Assembly: GCF_000298215.1 (NCBI RefSeq)
Contig: NZ_BAHD01000014.1
Coordinates: forward strand, 1 to 64,000
Reading direction: 5' to 3'
Source: Kineosphaera limosa NBRC 100340
Lineage (GTDB): Bacteria; Actinomycetota; Actinomycetes; Actinomycetales; Dermatophilaceae
Length of the DNA: 64,000 nucleotides
Of the stretch, positions 10,506 to 22,145 are shown in pieces (the first letter of the stretch is position 1; every line of letters begins with the position of its first letter). The notes below the pieces were generated by a model. The model saw only the letters and a list, made by a program, of their open reading frames with translations. It did not search any database and was not told where the DNA came from. A program made the translations under genes and the position numbers.

Positions 10506-11464
10506 GATGTTGCCTCCTGTGGCTGGTGCACGGGCACCGTGAATCGAACGAGCGTGCCAGAACCCTTGGCGGGCTCGACGGTGAGCCAGCCGCCGACGAT
10601 AGCGGCCCGCTCCATCATCCCGGTCCGGCCGGTGCCCGGTGGGCCCGTCAGGCCGACTCCGTCGTCCCCGACCTCCAGCAGGAGCCGGCCGCCGAGCGGA
10701 CGCAAGGTGACCCAGACGGTGCGCGCGCTCGCGTGCCGCAGCACATTGGTCAGCGCCTCCTGGGCGATGCGGTAGACGACGAGGGCCTGCTCGTCGGTGG
10801 TGCCGGGCACCTCCCGGATGTCGCGGCGCACCTCGATCCGGCCCTCTCGGGCGGTCTGCGTGGCCAGCGCGGTCAGGGCCGGCTCCAGGCCCAGATCCTC
10901 GAGCACCCCCGGCCGCAACTGGGCGGCGACCCCGCGAACCTCCTGCAAGGCGGCCCGCACGACCTCCTGGGCGGCGACGACATCCTCGCGTTGCGGCTCG
11001 GGTACGGCGTCGACGATCCGGCCCAGGCGCAGCAGCGCCACCGTCAACGTCTGCCCGATCTGATCGTGCAGCTCACGGCTCACCCGCCGGCGCTCGCTCT
11101 CCTGAGCGGTCAGCGCGATGCCGGCCGCGCGGGTCTCCTGGGCGGCGAGCCGATCCAGCAGCGCGTTGTAGGCGGCGGCGACCCGGCCCACCTCGTCGTC
11201 GCGGTGCACCGGTGCCCGCCCGGGGGCGCTGACCTCGTCCCGCCCCTCCATTGCGATCCGCAGGTCCCGCAGCGGGGCCAAAGCCCGCCGCAGCAGGAGC
11301 GCCGCCACCGCCAGCACCAGGGCCAATCCGACACTCAGCTCGACGATCTCGGCGCCGCTGACGGGATGGGAGACCGACAACGGCGAGAGCACCAGCACCA
11401 GCAACGCGAAGACCAACAAGGCCGTCATCGCGGAGAAGATCTTGGCGAACAGCGTCAATGCCAC
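10502..11464 (-). CDS. Sensor histidine kinase (HisKA_3 type)
   Basis: A 320-residue membrane kinase pairing with the downstream NarL-type regulator. Two N-terminal membrane helices (about 8-30 and 40-60) enclose only about 10 extracytoplasmic residues, so it likely senses a membrane or redox cue rather than an extracellular ligand. A HAMP-like linker (62-115) leads to the phosphoacceptor helix with H133 (RRVSRELHDQIGQT) and a HATPase_c domain with QEALTNVLRHA and GDDGVGL. The layout resembles LiaS/DesK/NarX-like kinases. Divergent from the universal stress protein, separated by 198 bases. Confidence 0.9.
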   Translation of the reverse strand: MALTLFAKIFSAMTALLVFALLVLVLSPLSVSHPVSGAEIVELSVGLALVLAVAALLLRRALAPLRDLRIAMEGRDEVSAPGRAPVHRDDEVGRVAAAYNALLDRLAAQETRAAGIALTAQESERRRVSRELHDQIGQTLTVALLRLGRIVDAVPEPQREDVVAAQEVVRAALQEVRGVAAQLRPGVLEDLGLEPALTALATQTAREGRIEVRRDIREVPGTTDEQALVVYRIAQEALTNVLRHASARTVWVTLRPLGGRLLLEVGDDGVGLTGPPGTGRTGMMERAAIVGGWLTVEPAKGSGTLVRFTVPVHQPQEATS

Positions 11465-11533
11465 CCACCTCCTCGTCGCCGTGCGGGACCAACGCTGGAC
11501 CCGCTACATGTGTGCCCCCGCCCGGATGAGGGT

Positions 11534-11549
11534 CGGCACCACTGTGCCG
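11534..11549. promoter_or_regulatory. Dyad in kinase/usp divergent promoter region
   Basis: Perfect 6-bp arms CGGCAC / GTGCCG around four bases, in the middle of the 198-base gap between the divergent kinase and universal stress genes. A binding site for the neighbouring response regulator is possible but unproven. Confidence 0.25.
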
Positions 11550-11662
11550 CATGCCCGCCGTCCAGGCACGATGGCGTGGTCTGGACACGCAGGCGGGTCC
11601 CCGGTCGGCGCCGACAGGGGAGCTGGTCGGTAGGGAGCCGGCTGGGAGTTGAGGGAGGCGCT

Positions 11663-12475
11663 GTGCACGAGGCACCGATCGTCGTCGGGGTCGACGGTTC
11701 GTCGGCCGCGACCGATGCCACGGCCTGGGCTGCCGACTGGGCCGGGCGGGTCGGGTTGCCGTTGCGCCTGCTCACGGCCGGTAACCCCGCTCGGGCCCGC
11801 GGCGCCAAGGCCGTCACCTCGTTGTTCGTGCGGGAGACGGCCGCCGTGCTCGAATCGCACCCCGACCTGCACGTCGACTGCGTGCACGAGAACGCCGAGC
11901 CGTCGGCCGCGCTCATCGAGGCCAGCGGGTCGGCGGCGGCCCTGGTCATCGGCTCCCGGGGCGCCGGGGGCTGGGACGACCTGCGCGTCGGCAGCGTCGC
12001 CTACGACGTCAGCGCCTACGCCCGCTGCGTGGTCGCCGTCATCCCGCCGGTGGCCGGGGGGCACCTCGACGGGCCCGTCGTGGTCGGCGTGGACGGCTCG
12101 CCGGAGTCGGCGGAGGCGGCCGAGTTCGCCGCCCGCCAGGCGCACGACCGGGGCCTCGACCTGCTTGTCGTCACCGCCTACGACAACGGAGATCCCCAGC
12201 GCTCGCGGGCCGCCGGTGACCTCGCGCAGCGGATGGCCCGCGACGCCGTGCGCGACCTGCGCGGCTTCGCCGGTCGGGTGCACTCGCGGGCCGTCGTGGG
12301 TGCGCCCGCGTTGGCGTTGGCGCAGGCCGGGGCCCGCGCGTCGCTGCTGGTCGTGGGGTCGCGCGGGGCCGGCGGCTTCGCCGGCAAACTGCTCGGGTCG
12401 GTCAGCCGCGCGGTGCTGGGCCTCTCGGATCGGCCCGTGGCCATCGTGCGGGCCTGGGAGCCGCAGGAGGCCTGA
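11663..12475 (+). CDS. Universal stress protein with two UspA domains
   Basis: A 270-residue tandem UspA protein. Domain 1 (about 1-130) starts IVVGVDGS and ends with GSRGAGGWDDLRVGSV; domain 2 (about 135-270) starts VVVGVDGS and carries the ATP-binding signature G-2x-G-9x-G-S as GSRGAGGFAGKLLGS. Domain 1 keeps a slightly altered version. Start is GTG at 11663, with GGGAGG just upstream. Tandem Usps in actinobacteria bind ATP and help survive hypoxia or stationary phase. It stands beside a NarL-type two-component system, as in DevRS/DosRS-like regulons, although no classic DosR box was recognised. Confidence 0.9.
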   Translation: MHEAPIVVGVDGSSAATDATAWAADWAGRVGLPLRLLTAGNPARARGAKAVTSLFVRETAAVLESHPDLHVDCVHENAEPSAALIEASGSAAALVIGSRGAGGWDDLRVGSVAYDVSAYARCVVAVIPPVAGGHLDGPVVVGVDGSPESAEAAEFAARQAHDRGLDLLVVTAYDNGDPQRSRAAGDLAQRMARDAVRDLRGFAGRVHSRAVVGAPALALAQAGARASLLVVGSRGAGGFAGKLLGSVSRAVLGLSDRPVAIVRAWEPQEA

Positions 12476-12502
12476 CCGGCCTCGCCAGAACGAGCGGCTC
12501 AG

Positions 12503-12554
12503 AAGATAGTGTTCGCTTTTACACGGTCAGCCGAGCAAAAACGAACACTATCTT
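12503..12554. repeat. AT-rich 18-bp inverted repeat before DUF1697 gene
   Basis: Arms 12503-12520 (AAGATAGTGTTCGCTTTT) and 12537-12554 are complementary except at one position, with a 16-base loop. The element is strikingly AT-rich in this genome. The right arm covers the expected -35 region of the DUF1697 promoter (-10 at 12570-12575). It may be an operator, the usp terminator or a mini-element remnant. Confidence 0.6.
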
Positions 12555-12569
12555 TCGGGGTCAGCCGCC

Positions 12570-12575
12570 TAGCCT
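12570..12575 (+). promoter_or_regulatory. -10 box of a leaderless promoter (DUF1697 gene)
   Basis: TAGCCT lies 7 bases before the ATG at 12583, the arrangement expected when transcription starts at the start codon. No ribosome binding site is present. Confidence 0.5.
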
Positions 12576-12582
12576 GGGTCGC

Positions 12583-13140
12583 ATGCCCGCCTACGTCGCC
12601 TTTCTGCGCGCGATCAACCTCGGCCAGACCCGCAAATTCGCCAAGGGCGACCTCGTGGCCGCGACGCAGGCTGCCGGGGCGACGGCCGTGCAGAGCTACC
12701 TGACCAGCGGGAATGTGCTGCTCACGAGCCCGCGCACGAGTGCCGCGGAGGTGGCGGCCGACCTGGAGTCCGCGTACGAGGCCGATCGCGGCTTCGCGGT
12801 GCCCACGATCGTCTTTCCGCTGGCCGAGTTGCCGCAGCTCGTGGCGACCGGCGATGAGCTGCTCGCCGCCAACGGCCCCGCCGCCCAGTTCGCCGTGAGC
12901 CTCTACGCCCAGGCGCCGGAGCCCGCCGCGGTCGAGGCCGCGCACGCGCTCGCACAGGAGCAGCGGGACGCCGGCGAGGTCGCCGACCAGGTGTTCGTGC
13001 GCGACCGGGCCGCCTTCGTGCTGTTGCGGGTGGACGTGCACTCCTCGCAACTTCTGCGCGAGCGCGCCTTCGCCGACCTCGGCCAGGGCACCATGCGCAC
13101 CCACGACGTGCTGCGTCGCCTCTGCGCCCGCTGGGCCTGA
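12583..13140 (+). CDS. DUF1697 domain protein
   Basis: A 185-residue protein of the widespread DUF1697 family. It begins YVAFLRAINLG, has the conserved QSYLTSGNVLL and ends with a typical RTHDVLRRL segment. Members are soluble, single-domain and of unknown function. The gene appears to be expressed from a leaderless promoter and is flanked by a long AT-rich inverted repeat. It is convergent with the P450 gene; nothing in the context suggests a shared pathway. Confidence 0.88.
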   Translation: MPAYVAFLRAINLGQTRKFAKGDLVAATQAAGATAVQSYLTSGNVLLTSPRTSAAEVAADLESAYEADRGFAVPTIVFPLAELPQLVATGDELLAANGPAAQFAVSLYAQAPEPAAVEAAHALAQEQRDAGEVADQVFVRDRAAFVLLRVDVHSSQLLRERAFADLGQGTMRTHDVLRRLCARWA

Positions 13141-13220
13141 CGCCCTCGCCCCCCGGTGGGCGCTAGGTCGACCGGGCAACATGGTGCCCCTTGGGCCGAG
13201 CGGCCGAGATGGGCGGGGCG

Positions 13221-14561
13221 TCAGGCGGAGACGACGAGGTGCTTGGCGCCGTAGAGGGTCATGCCGCGGCGGCGCTCGGTGGGCCCGGCGATGTGCAGGG
13301 TCGGGAAGCGCTGAACGAGGGCCTGCAGCGCGATCCGCCCCTCGAGGCGAGCCAGCGGTGCCCCCAGGCAGTAGTGCGCCCCGCCGGAGAACGCCAGGTG
13401 CTCGGCGGCGTTCGGCCGGGTGATGTCGAACTCCAGCGGCCGCTCGAAGACCTTGGGATCGCGGTTGGCGGCGGCCAAGAACGGGATGACCGCCTCGCCC
13501 GGTTCGAACGTCACCCCGCCGAGCTCTGTTCGCTCCAAAGCGAATCGGCTGGTCAGCTGCACCGGAGACAGGTACCGCAGGGTCTCCTCGACGGCGCCGG
13601 CGGCCAGGGCGGGGTCGGCGACGAGCGCCTGCCACTGCTGCGGGTTGCGCAGCAGGCACAGCACGGCGTTGCCAATGAGGTTGACCGTCGTCTCGAAGCC
13701 GGCCAGCAACAGCAGCGCGCACAGCCCGACCATGTCTTCGGGCGCGATGCGGTGCTCGTCTCGGGCCGCGACGAGTCCGCTGATGACGTCCTCGCGGGGG
13801 TCCTTGGCCCGCCGCGCGAACAGCTCCTCGAAGATGCGCCGCAGGTCCTGCTGGGTGCGGATCATCTCGGCGGCGTGCCGCGGCGAGCGCACCCCGTCGA
13901 GGGCGCCGCCGATCGCCGCGCCGTAGCGCAGGAACGTCGGCTCGTCGTAGTCCTCGATGCCCAGCAGGTCGACGATGACGGCGATCGGCAGGCTCGCCGA
14001 GAACCGGCTCATGAGGTCCCACGGCTCGTCCGCCGGCACGGCGTCGAGGAGCCGGTCGACGGTCTCCCGGATGCGGTTCTCGTAGCGGATCATGCGACCG
14101 CGGCCGAAGGCGGGCGTGACGATGCGCCGCAACCGCGTGTGGTCCGGCGGATTGAGCTGCAGCAACGACAGATCGATGTCGCCGTCGAACCAGCCGTCGC
14201 GGTCGTGCCCCGGCACCGCGCCGAAGGCCCTGGAGGTGAGGATCTGTTGAGTGAACGCGTGGTTGGTGGTGTACCGCAGTCCCAGCGAGGACTTCGGCAG
14301 CGGGTCGCCGGCCTCAGCCGCCCGCAGCTGCTCGTACCGGTCGTAGGGGTCGAGCCGCGACCCCGTGAACAGGTCTGCGACCGGGTCGCGGCGCACCTTC
14401 GCGGCGTAGAGCGTCGCGGCGCGTTGCACCACCATCGCCGCGCTCATCCGGGTGAACCGCAGCCACGTCGGCGACTCTCGGCCCCGCAGTCGAGCCGCCG
14501 ACGTCGTCGGCGCGGGCGGGGGGAGGTCGGTGCCGGTGGTGCGCTCGGTCCGAATCGACAT
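13221..14561 (-). CDS. Cytochrome P450
   Basis: A 446-residue soluble class I bacterial P450. The haem-binding loop is FSGGAHYCLGAPLARLEG with proximal ligand C398; the I helix reads LLLAGFETTVN (oxygen-activating Thr pair preceded by Glu); the ExxR pair is in EETLRYL. An N-terminal extension of about 50 residues (Pro/Thr-rich, then SPTWLRFTRMSAAMVVQR) precedes the fold. No ferredoxin or reductase gene is adjacent, so electron partners must be elsewhere. Substrate cannot be predicted. It is divergent from the hydrolase-ABC fusion gene, with three CTAGT words in the gap. Confidence 0.93.
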   Translation of the reverse strand: MSIRTERTTGTDLPPPAPTTSAARLRGRESPTWLRFTRMSAAMVVQRAATLYAAKVRRDPVADLFTGSRLDPYDRYEQLRAAEAGDPLPKSSLGLRYTTNHAFTQQILTSRAFGAVPGHDRDGWFDGDIDLSLLQLNPPDHTRLRRIVTPAFGRGRMIRYENRIRETVDRLLDAVPADEPWDLMSRFSASLPIAVIVDLLGIEDYDEPTFLRYGAAIGGALDGVRSPRHAAEMIRTQQDLRRIFEELFARRAKDPREDVISGLVAARDEHRIAPEDMVGLCALLLLAGFETTVNLIGNAVLCLLRNPQQWQALVADPALAAGAVEETLRYLSPVQLTSRFALERTELGGVTFEPGEAVIPFLAAANRDPKVFERPLEFDITRPNAAEHLAFSGGAHYCLGAPLARLEGRIALQALVQRFPTLHIAGPTERRRGMTLYGAKHLVVSA

Positions 14562-14611
14562 ATCTCCAGCGTAAGCGGGGCGCTGCGACCGATTCTGCTC
14601 TCTGGGGGTCT

Positions 14612-14638
14612 CTAGTGAGTCCGCTAGTGATGCCTAGT
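14612..14638. promoter_or_regulatory. Repeated CTAGT words between P450 and hydrolase-ABC genes
   Basis: CTAGTGA occurs at 14612 and 14624 and CTAGT again at 14634, spaced 12 and 10 bases, within the 181-base divergent gap. Clustered direct words of this spacing can be regulator sites. A TAGCCT -10 candidate for the fusion gene is at 14691-14696. Confidence 0.25.
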
Positions 14639-14742
14639 CTTCGCGATCGTCCGAGCGCGGGGGTTCCGCGGGATTCCCAGGTCAGCTGCGTAGCCTGAGG
14701 AGAGCGGTCGCTCGGGCCGGCACCGGCAATCGGGAGTTGAAT

Positions 14743-18035
<3,293 letters not shown>

Positions 18036-18039
<4 letters not shown>

Positions 18040-18914
18040 GCCGGGAAGCAATCACGGACCACGTCGCGCAGGGCGCCGACCACGGCGAGCCGACGCGCAG
18101 GCTCGTTCGCCGACCGCTGTCGTGGCGGGCGGAGGTGCGCCGTCAACTCGGGCGGCGTCGCACGCTGTGGGCCTTCGGGTTGTTGTTGGCGCTGCCGGTC
18201 ATCCTGGTGGCCGCCTTCAGCCTCGGCGACGAATCGTCGGGCGGCGGTCGCTACGTCGACCTCGCGCAGGCGGGCTCGGCGAACTTCGCGGTGTTCACGA
18301 TGTTCGCGGCCAGCGACTTTCTCCTCGTCATCCTGGCGGCCCTGTTCGCCGGAGACGCCGTGCCCGCCGAGGCGTCGTGGTCCAGCCTGCGTTACCTGCT
18401 CGTCGCGCCGGTCGCCCGGATGCGGCTGCTGGCCAGCAAACTCGTCGTCGCCATCGGTTCGACGGTCACCGCCGGGGTACTGCTGGCCGGGTGGGCGCTG
18501 CTCGTAGGTGGCCTGGCCTACGGCTGGTCGTCGTACACCAGCCCCGGCGGGTTGAGCCTGGACTGGGCGGACTTCGGGCCGCGGTTCGCGCTGGCCGTCG
18601 TCATGATTCTGGTGACGTTGCTGCAGGTCACCGGCATCGCCCTGCTCATCGGGACGGTCAACGACGCCCCGCTGGGGGCGGTCGGCGGCGCGGTCCTCGT
18701 GACGATCGTGGCCAACATTCTCGACACGATCGACGCGCTCGGCGACCTACGCCACGCTCTTCCGATGCACTATTCGCGGTCCTGGATCCAGGCACTCTCC
18801 GCCGACATCACCTGGACCGACATGCAGCGCGGCGCGCTGTGGTCGCTGTTCTACTTCGTGCTCACCGCCGCGCTCGCGTTCTGGTGGTTCCGGCGCAAAG
18901 ACGTGCTCAGCTGA
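18036..18914 (+). CDS. ABC-2 type transporter permease (partner of hydrolase-ABC fusion)
   Basis: A 292-residue integral membrane protein with about six membrane segments, beginning LWAFGLLLALPVILVAAFSLG. Its ATG overlaps the stop of the fusion gene by four bases (ATGA), so the pair almost certainly forms one transporter: ATPase and extracellular hydrolase from the fusion, channel from this protein. The conserved stretch AEASWSSLRYLLVAPVARMR is the usual ABC-2 coupling region. Direction (export) is inferred from the ABC-2 family. The substrate is unknown. Confidence 0.88.
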
Positions 18915-18969
18915 GCCATCGTGGTTCTCAGCCCGCGGCCCTGGCCGCCCCACCAGCTAAGGAGATTCC

Positions 18970-19287
18970 ATGCGTGAAGTCCCGCTCGACGCCCTGATCG
19001 AGGCGCACCCGCTGGGGGCGACCGTGCTCGATGTGCGCGAACAGCAGGAGTACCTCTCGGGTCACGTGCCCGGCGCGATCCACATCCCCATGGGTGAGGT
19101 GCCCGCCCGCCTGCAGGACGTGCCCCACGCCCAGCCCCTCTACGTCATCTGCGCCAGCGGCGGACGCTCGCAGGTCAGCGCGGCTCAGTTGGAGGCCGCC
19201 GGCTACGAGGCGGTCTCGGTGCAGGAGGGGACCAAGGGTTGGATCGCGCGGGGCCAGGCCGTCGTCACGGGCGGCTCACCGAACTAG
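18970..19287 (+). CDS. Single-domain rhodanese-like protein
   Basis: A 105-residue rhodanese homology domain. It has the DVREQQEYLSGHVPGAIHIP motif and an active-site loop CASGGRS with catalytic C61, giving a six-residue loop typical of sulfurtransferases (PspE/GlpE type). It could transfer sulfane sulfur to cyanide or protein acceptors. AAGGAG precedes the ATG by 7 bases. It is 55 bases after the permease and may be cotranscribed, but no functional link is evident. Confidence 0.9.
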   Translation: MREVPLDALIEAHPLGATVLDVREQQEYLSGHVPGAIHIPMGEVPARLQDVPHAQPLYVICASGGRSQVSAAQLEAAGYEAVSVQEGTKGWIARGQAVVTGGSPN

Positions 19288-19340
19288 CCCGATCGGCAAC
19301 GCTCTTCGCCCCTGAGCAGATTCCAGACGTTCATTTGGGG

Positions 19341-19381
19341 TCAATGTTATTGATCCGTTGTCCTCGGGGGCTCGCGAGCCC
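19341..19381. promoter_or_regulatory. Palindromes in sugar-transporter promoter
   Basis: Two dyads sit 50-90 bases before the MFS start: TCAAT-GTT-ATTGA at 19341-19353 and the perfect 14-bp GGGCTCGCGAGCCC at 19368-19381. The second overlaps the -35 region of a TAGATT -10 box at 19395-19400, as expected for a repressor operator. Regulator unknown. Confidence 0.4.
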
Positions 19382-19430
19382 GCGCGGGCAGGCCTAGATT
19401 CGCCAGCACCTTCGTCGAATTGAGGCATCG

Positions 19431-20846
19431 ATGTCGCAACCTCTGGCCCAGCAGGAGCGGTTCAACACCGCTCGGGTCGTCCAGCTGGCCACCGTCGCCG
19501 CGTTGGGCGGTTTTCTCTTCGGGTTCGACACCGCCGTCATCAACGGCGCGGTCACCCCCATGCGCAACGAGTTCGGCATGGGGGCGGGCCTGACCGGCTT
19601 CGTCGTCTCGAGCGCGCTGCTGGCCTGCATGGTCGGCGCCTATGCCGCCGGGTCGCTGGCCGACCGCCTGGGCCGCGTGAAGGTCATGATCATCGCCGCG
19701 GTGCTGTTCACGATCAGCGCCGTCGGCTGCGGGTTCGCGTTCGGGCCGTGGGACATGATCTTCTGGCGCGCGATCGGTGGGCTGGGCGTCGGCGCGGCCT
19801 CCGTCATCGCGCCCGCCTATATCGCCGAGATCAGCCCCGCGAGCATCCGCGGTCGGCTGGGTTCGCTGCAGCAACTCGCGATCGTCACCGGCATCTTCGT
19901 GGCGCTGCTCTCGGACTTCGCCATCGCGGCCGCCGCCGGGGGTGGCGGTGAACCCTTCTGGTTCGGGATGGCCGCGTGGCGCTGGATGTTCATGGCCGAG
20001 GTCATTCCGGCGGTCGTCTACGGCGTGCTGGCGCTGACCATCCCGGAGTCGCCGCGCTATCTGGTGGCCAAGGGCGAGCACGAGAAGGGTCGGGAGGTGC
20101 TGGCTCGGGTGCTGTTGACCGGTGTCGACGAGCGCATCGCCGAGATCAAGCGCACCGTCACGCGGGACGCCAAGGCGTCGCTGGCCGACCTGCGCGGCGC
20201 CTCCGGCAAAGTGCTGCCGATCGTGTGGATCGGTATCGCGCTGTCGGTGTTCCAGCAGTTCGTCGGCATCAACGTCATCTTCTATTACTCGGCGACGCTG
20301 TGGCAGTCGGTCGGTTTCACCGAAGAAGACGCCCTCATGCAGACCGTCATCACGTCGATCACCAATATCGTCGTCACGCTCATCGCCATCGCGCTCATCG
20401 ACAAGATCGGCCGCCGAAGGTTGCTGCTCACGGGCTCGGCCGGCATGTTCCTCAGCCTCGGCACGATGGCGTGGATCTTCAGCCAGGCGCCGCTGGTGCC
20501 CGGCCCCGACGGCAGCAGCATGCCGGTGCTGGGCGACACCGAGGGCGTCGTCGCGCTGATCGCCGCCAACGCGTTCGTCGTGTTCTTCGGGATGTCGTGG
20601 GGTCCGGGCGTCTGGGTGTTGCTCGGCGAGATGTTCAACAACCGCATCCGTGGCACCGCCCTGGGTGTGGCGGCCGGGGCGCAGTGGCTGGCCAACTTCG
20701 CCATCTCCACGAGCTTCCCGGGCATGGCCGAGTTGGGTCTCTGGTTCGCCTACGGCTTCTACACGATCGCCGCGCTGGCCTCGTTCTTCTTCGTCCTGCG
20801 TTATGTCCCCGAAACCGCCGGCAAGCAACTGGAAGACATGGAGTAG
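19431..20846 (+). CDS. Sugar-porter family MFS transporter
   Basis: A 471-residue, 12-helix major facilitator of the sugar porter family, importing a monosaccharide with H+. Diagnostic motifs: GFLFGFDTAVINGA in helix 1, DRLGRVKVM loop 2-3, PESPRYLV after helix 6, QQFVGINVIFYYSATLW in helix 7, DKIGRRRLLL loop, and the terminal PETAGKQLEDME. XylE/GalP/IolT-like proteins share all of these, so substrate (glucose, xylose, inositol) cannot be fixed. Two palindromes in the promoter suggest repression by a sugar-responsive regulator encoded elsewhere. Confidence 0.9.
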   Translation: MSQPLAQQERFNTARVVQLATVAALGGFLFGFDTAVINGAVTPMRNEFGMGAGLTGFVVSSALLACMVGAYAAGSLADRLGRVKVMIIAAVLFTISAVGCGFAFGPWDMIFWRAIGGLGVGAASVIAPAYIAEISPASIRGRLGSLQQLAIVTGIFVALLSDFAIAAAAGGGGEPFWFGMAAWRWMFMAEVIPAVVYGVLALTIPESPRYLVAKGEHEKGREVLARVLLTGVDERIAEIKRTVTRDAKASLADLRGASGKVLPIVWIGIALSVFQQFVGINVIFYYSATLWQSVGFTEEDALMQTVITSITNIVVTLIAIALIDKIGRRRLLLTGSAGMFLSLGTMAWIFSQAPLVPGPDGSSMPVLGDTEGVVALIAANAFVVFFGMSWGPGVWVLLGEMFNNRIRGTALGVAAGAQWLANFAISTSFPGMAELGLWFAYGFYTIAALASFFFVLRYVPETAGKQLEDME

Positions 20847-20889
20847 CCCCCGCCGGCGCAGGCGGGAGGGCGTGCGGCGGGGCGGGCGG

Positions 20890-21474
20890 TCAGTGCAGGG
20901 AGTCGTCGGCTGGGCCGAGGCGCCAGGCAGCGAACTCCACGCGCAGGCCCGCGCGGGTCGGTGAGGCGCAGAACGGCCCCGCCCGCCACGGCAACTGCGG
21001 ATCGATCGGAGCCAGCCGCAGCAGCTGCCACGGCTCGTCGCCGCAGCGGGCGCGGACCGTCACCGCGGCACCCGATCGGCTCGCCCGCACCGTGATCTGG
21101 CGACCCGCCCAGTCGTCGACGGGCCCGGTCGACCAGTCCGAGACGCCGGCGGTGACGACAGCCCCGGCCATCAGCCGGCCGTCGGAGAACTCGACCCCGG
21201 CCTTGATCCAGTGCTCGGCGTCGGCGCGCAGCAGCACCCCCGCCTGGTCGAACTGCTCGCTGCCGCCCAGCACGAAGTCGACCTCTACGGCGCGCCCGTC
21301 GGGCAGGTCACCCAGCAGCGCCGGAGCGTCGTCGTGCACGAAACCGTATGAGGTGTGTCGCCACAGGTCGCTGCCGCGGGCAGGCGTGACGACCAGCCGG
21401 TCGCCCTCGCTGCGCACCGCCTCCGGGTCGACGGTCCATTTCCCCTGCTCCCAGGGCACCTCACGCTGCGTCAC
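20890..21474 (-). CDS. DUF1349 domain protein
   Basis: A 194-residue protein of the DUF1349 (concanavalin-like, YesU/regulation-of-enolase-type) family. Recognisable segments are SDLWRHTSYGFVHDDAPALLG, FDQAGVLLRADAEHWIKAGVEFSDG and RAGPFCASPTRAGLRVEF. The fold resembles carbohydrate-binding beta-sandwiches, but the role is not known. No signal peptide, so probably cytosolic. It lies just downstream of the MazEF-like pair on the same strand (6 bases apart) and may be read through from it. Confidence 0.85.
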   Translation of the reverse strand: MTQREVPWEQGKWTVDPEAVRSEGDRLVVTPARGSDLWRHTSYGFVHDDAPALLGDLPDGRAVEVDFVLGGSEQFDQAGVLLRADAEHWIKAGVEFSDGRLMAGAVVTAGVSDWSTGPVDDWAGRQITVRASRSGAAVTVRARCGDEPWQLLRLAPIDPQLPWRAGPFCASPTRAGLRVEFAAWRLGPADDSLH

Positions 21475-21480
21475 GACTGA

Positions 21481-21807
21481 TCAGCCTCCGAAGCCGAGGA
21501 AGACCAGCAGGCGCCGCTCGAACTCCACCAAGGTCGTGCTCTCGAGTCGCCCCACCACCGCGTGCGCGTTGCTCCGACGCACCGTCGTCACCTTGTCGAC
21601 CATCAGGTAGGACTCCTGGCTCAAGCCGCTGCTTGCGTCGGCCGGTACCGGAACGCGCAGCAGGGGCGCCTCGACCGCGGTCGTGGTGAGTGGGCAGACG
21701 GTGAGGGAATCGGTCGCGTCGAACCGATCGTCCTGGATGACCAGGGCCGGACGCGGCTTGGTCGCGTAGACGCCACCGGCGACGGTGACGATGTCCCCGC
21801 GTCTCAT
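21481..21807 (-). CDS. MazF/PemK-family toxin (type II TA)
   Basis: A 108-residue MazF-like endoribonuclease. The N-terminal MRRGDIVTVAGG... KPRPALVIQDDRF is the characteristic MazF/PemK start with RGDI and the KPRPALV active-site Arg; the middle VCPLTTT matches the conserved CPLT segment. It would cleave mRNA when free of antitoxin. Its ATG overlaps the antitoxin stop by four bases (ATGA), guaranteeing coupled translation. Confidence 0.92.
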   Translation of the reverse strand: MRRGDIVTVAGGVYATKPRPALVIQDDRFDATDSLTVCPLTTTAVEAPLLRVPVPADASSGLSQESYLMVDKVTTVRRSNAHAVVGRLESTTLVEFERRLLVFLGFGG

Positions 21808-22007
21808 TCGGCCCAGTCTTCGGAGATCGCCTCGACGAAGTCCATGTCCCGCGCGGTATCGGCCGACGCGGCGACCGCCAGGGACTGACGGTGCGCCTGC
21901 GCCGCGAACTCCGGGGAACGGACGTCAGGCACCCAGATCTGCACCGGACGCAGCCCTTGAGCACGCATCCGCGCCCGGTACTCGCTCACCCGCTCCCGAA
22001 CCGCCAT
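21804..22007 (-). CDS. MazE-like antitoxin (DUF3018 family)
   Basis: A 67-residue antitoxin of the DUF3018 type that often partners actinobacterial MazF proteins. It begins VSEYRARMRAQGLRPVQIWVPD and ends in an acidic tail DFVEAISEDWAE, which probably occupies the toxin active site. The 14-bp palindrome at 22015-22028 lies immediately upstream of the start and overlaps the -10, consistent with autorepression. Confidence 0.9.
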   Translation of the reverse strand: MAVRERVSEYRARMRAQGLRPVQIWVPDVRSPEFAAQAHRQSLAVAASADTARDMDFVEAISEDWAE

Positions 22008-22014
22008 GGGACAA

Positions 22015-22028
22015 CGTTACATGTAACG
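22015..22028 (-). promoter_or_regulatory. MazEF operator/promoter palindrome
   Basis: Perfect palindrome CGTTACATGTAACG. On the minus strand it contains TAACGT as -10, followed by six bases and the antitoxin ATG, so the mRNA is probably leaderless and the palindrome would block RNA polymerase when bound by the antitoxin complex. Confidence 0.6.
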
Positions 22029-22079
22029 CGACGAGCGGCTCAAGACGCGCGCATGGGAGTGCCTCACTCGCCGTCGGAA

Positions 22080-22097
22080 TATAATTCACTCAGTGAA
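22080..22097 (+). promoter_or_regulatory. TATAAT promoter with overlapping operator (DoxX cluster)
   Basis: A consensus -10 TATAAT at 22080-22085 directly abuts the perfect dyad TTCACT-C-AGTGAA at 22085-22097. This is the position of a repressor site. The MarR gene at the end of the cluster is the natural candidate regulator (inference). Confidence 0.55.
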
Positions 22098-22145
22098 GTG
22101 TTAGGAGGCCTGTAAGCACTTCCACCAGCACGAACAGGACCTCCC

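Noticed and set aside
11465-11662. DosR box in the kinase/usp promoter region
   Set aside because: No sequence close to the GGGACT-N-AGTCCC type dyad was found; only an unrelated CGGCAC dyad.
12503-12554. LexA/SOS box
   Set aside because: GTTC and GAAC occur, but in the wrong order and far apart; the Gram-positive box needs GAAC-N4-GTTC.
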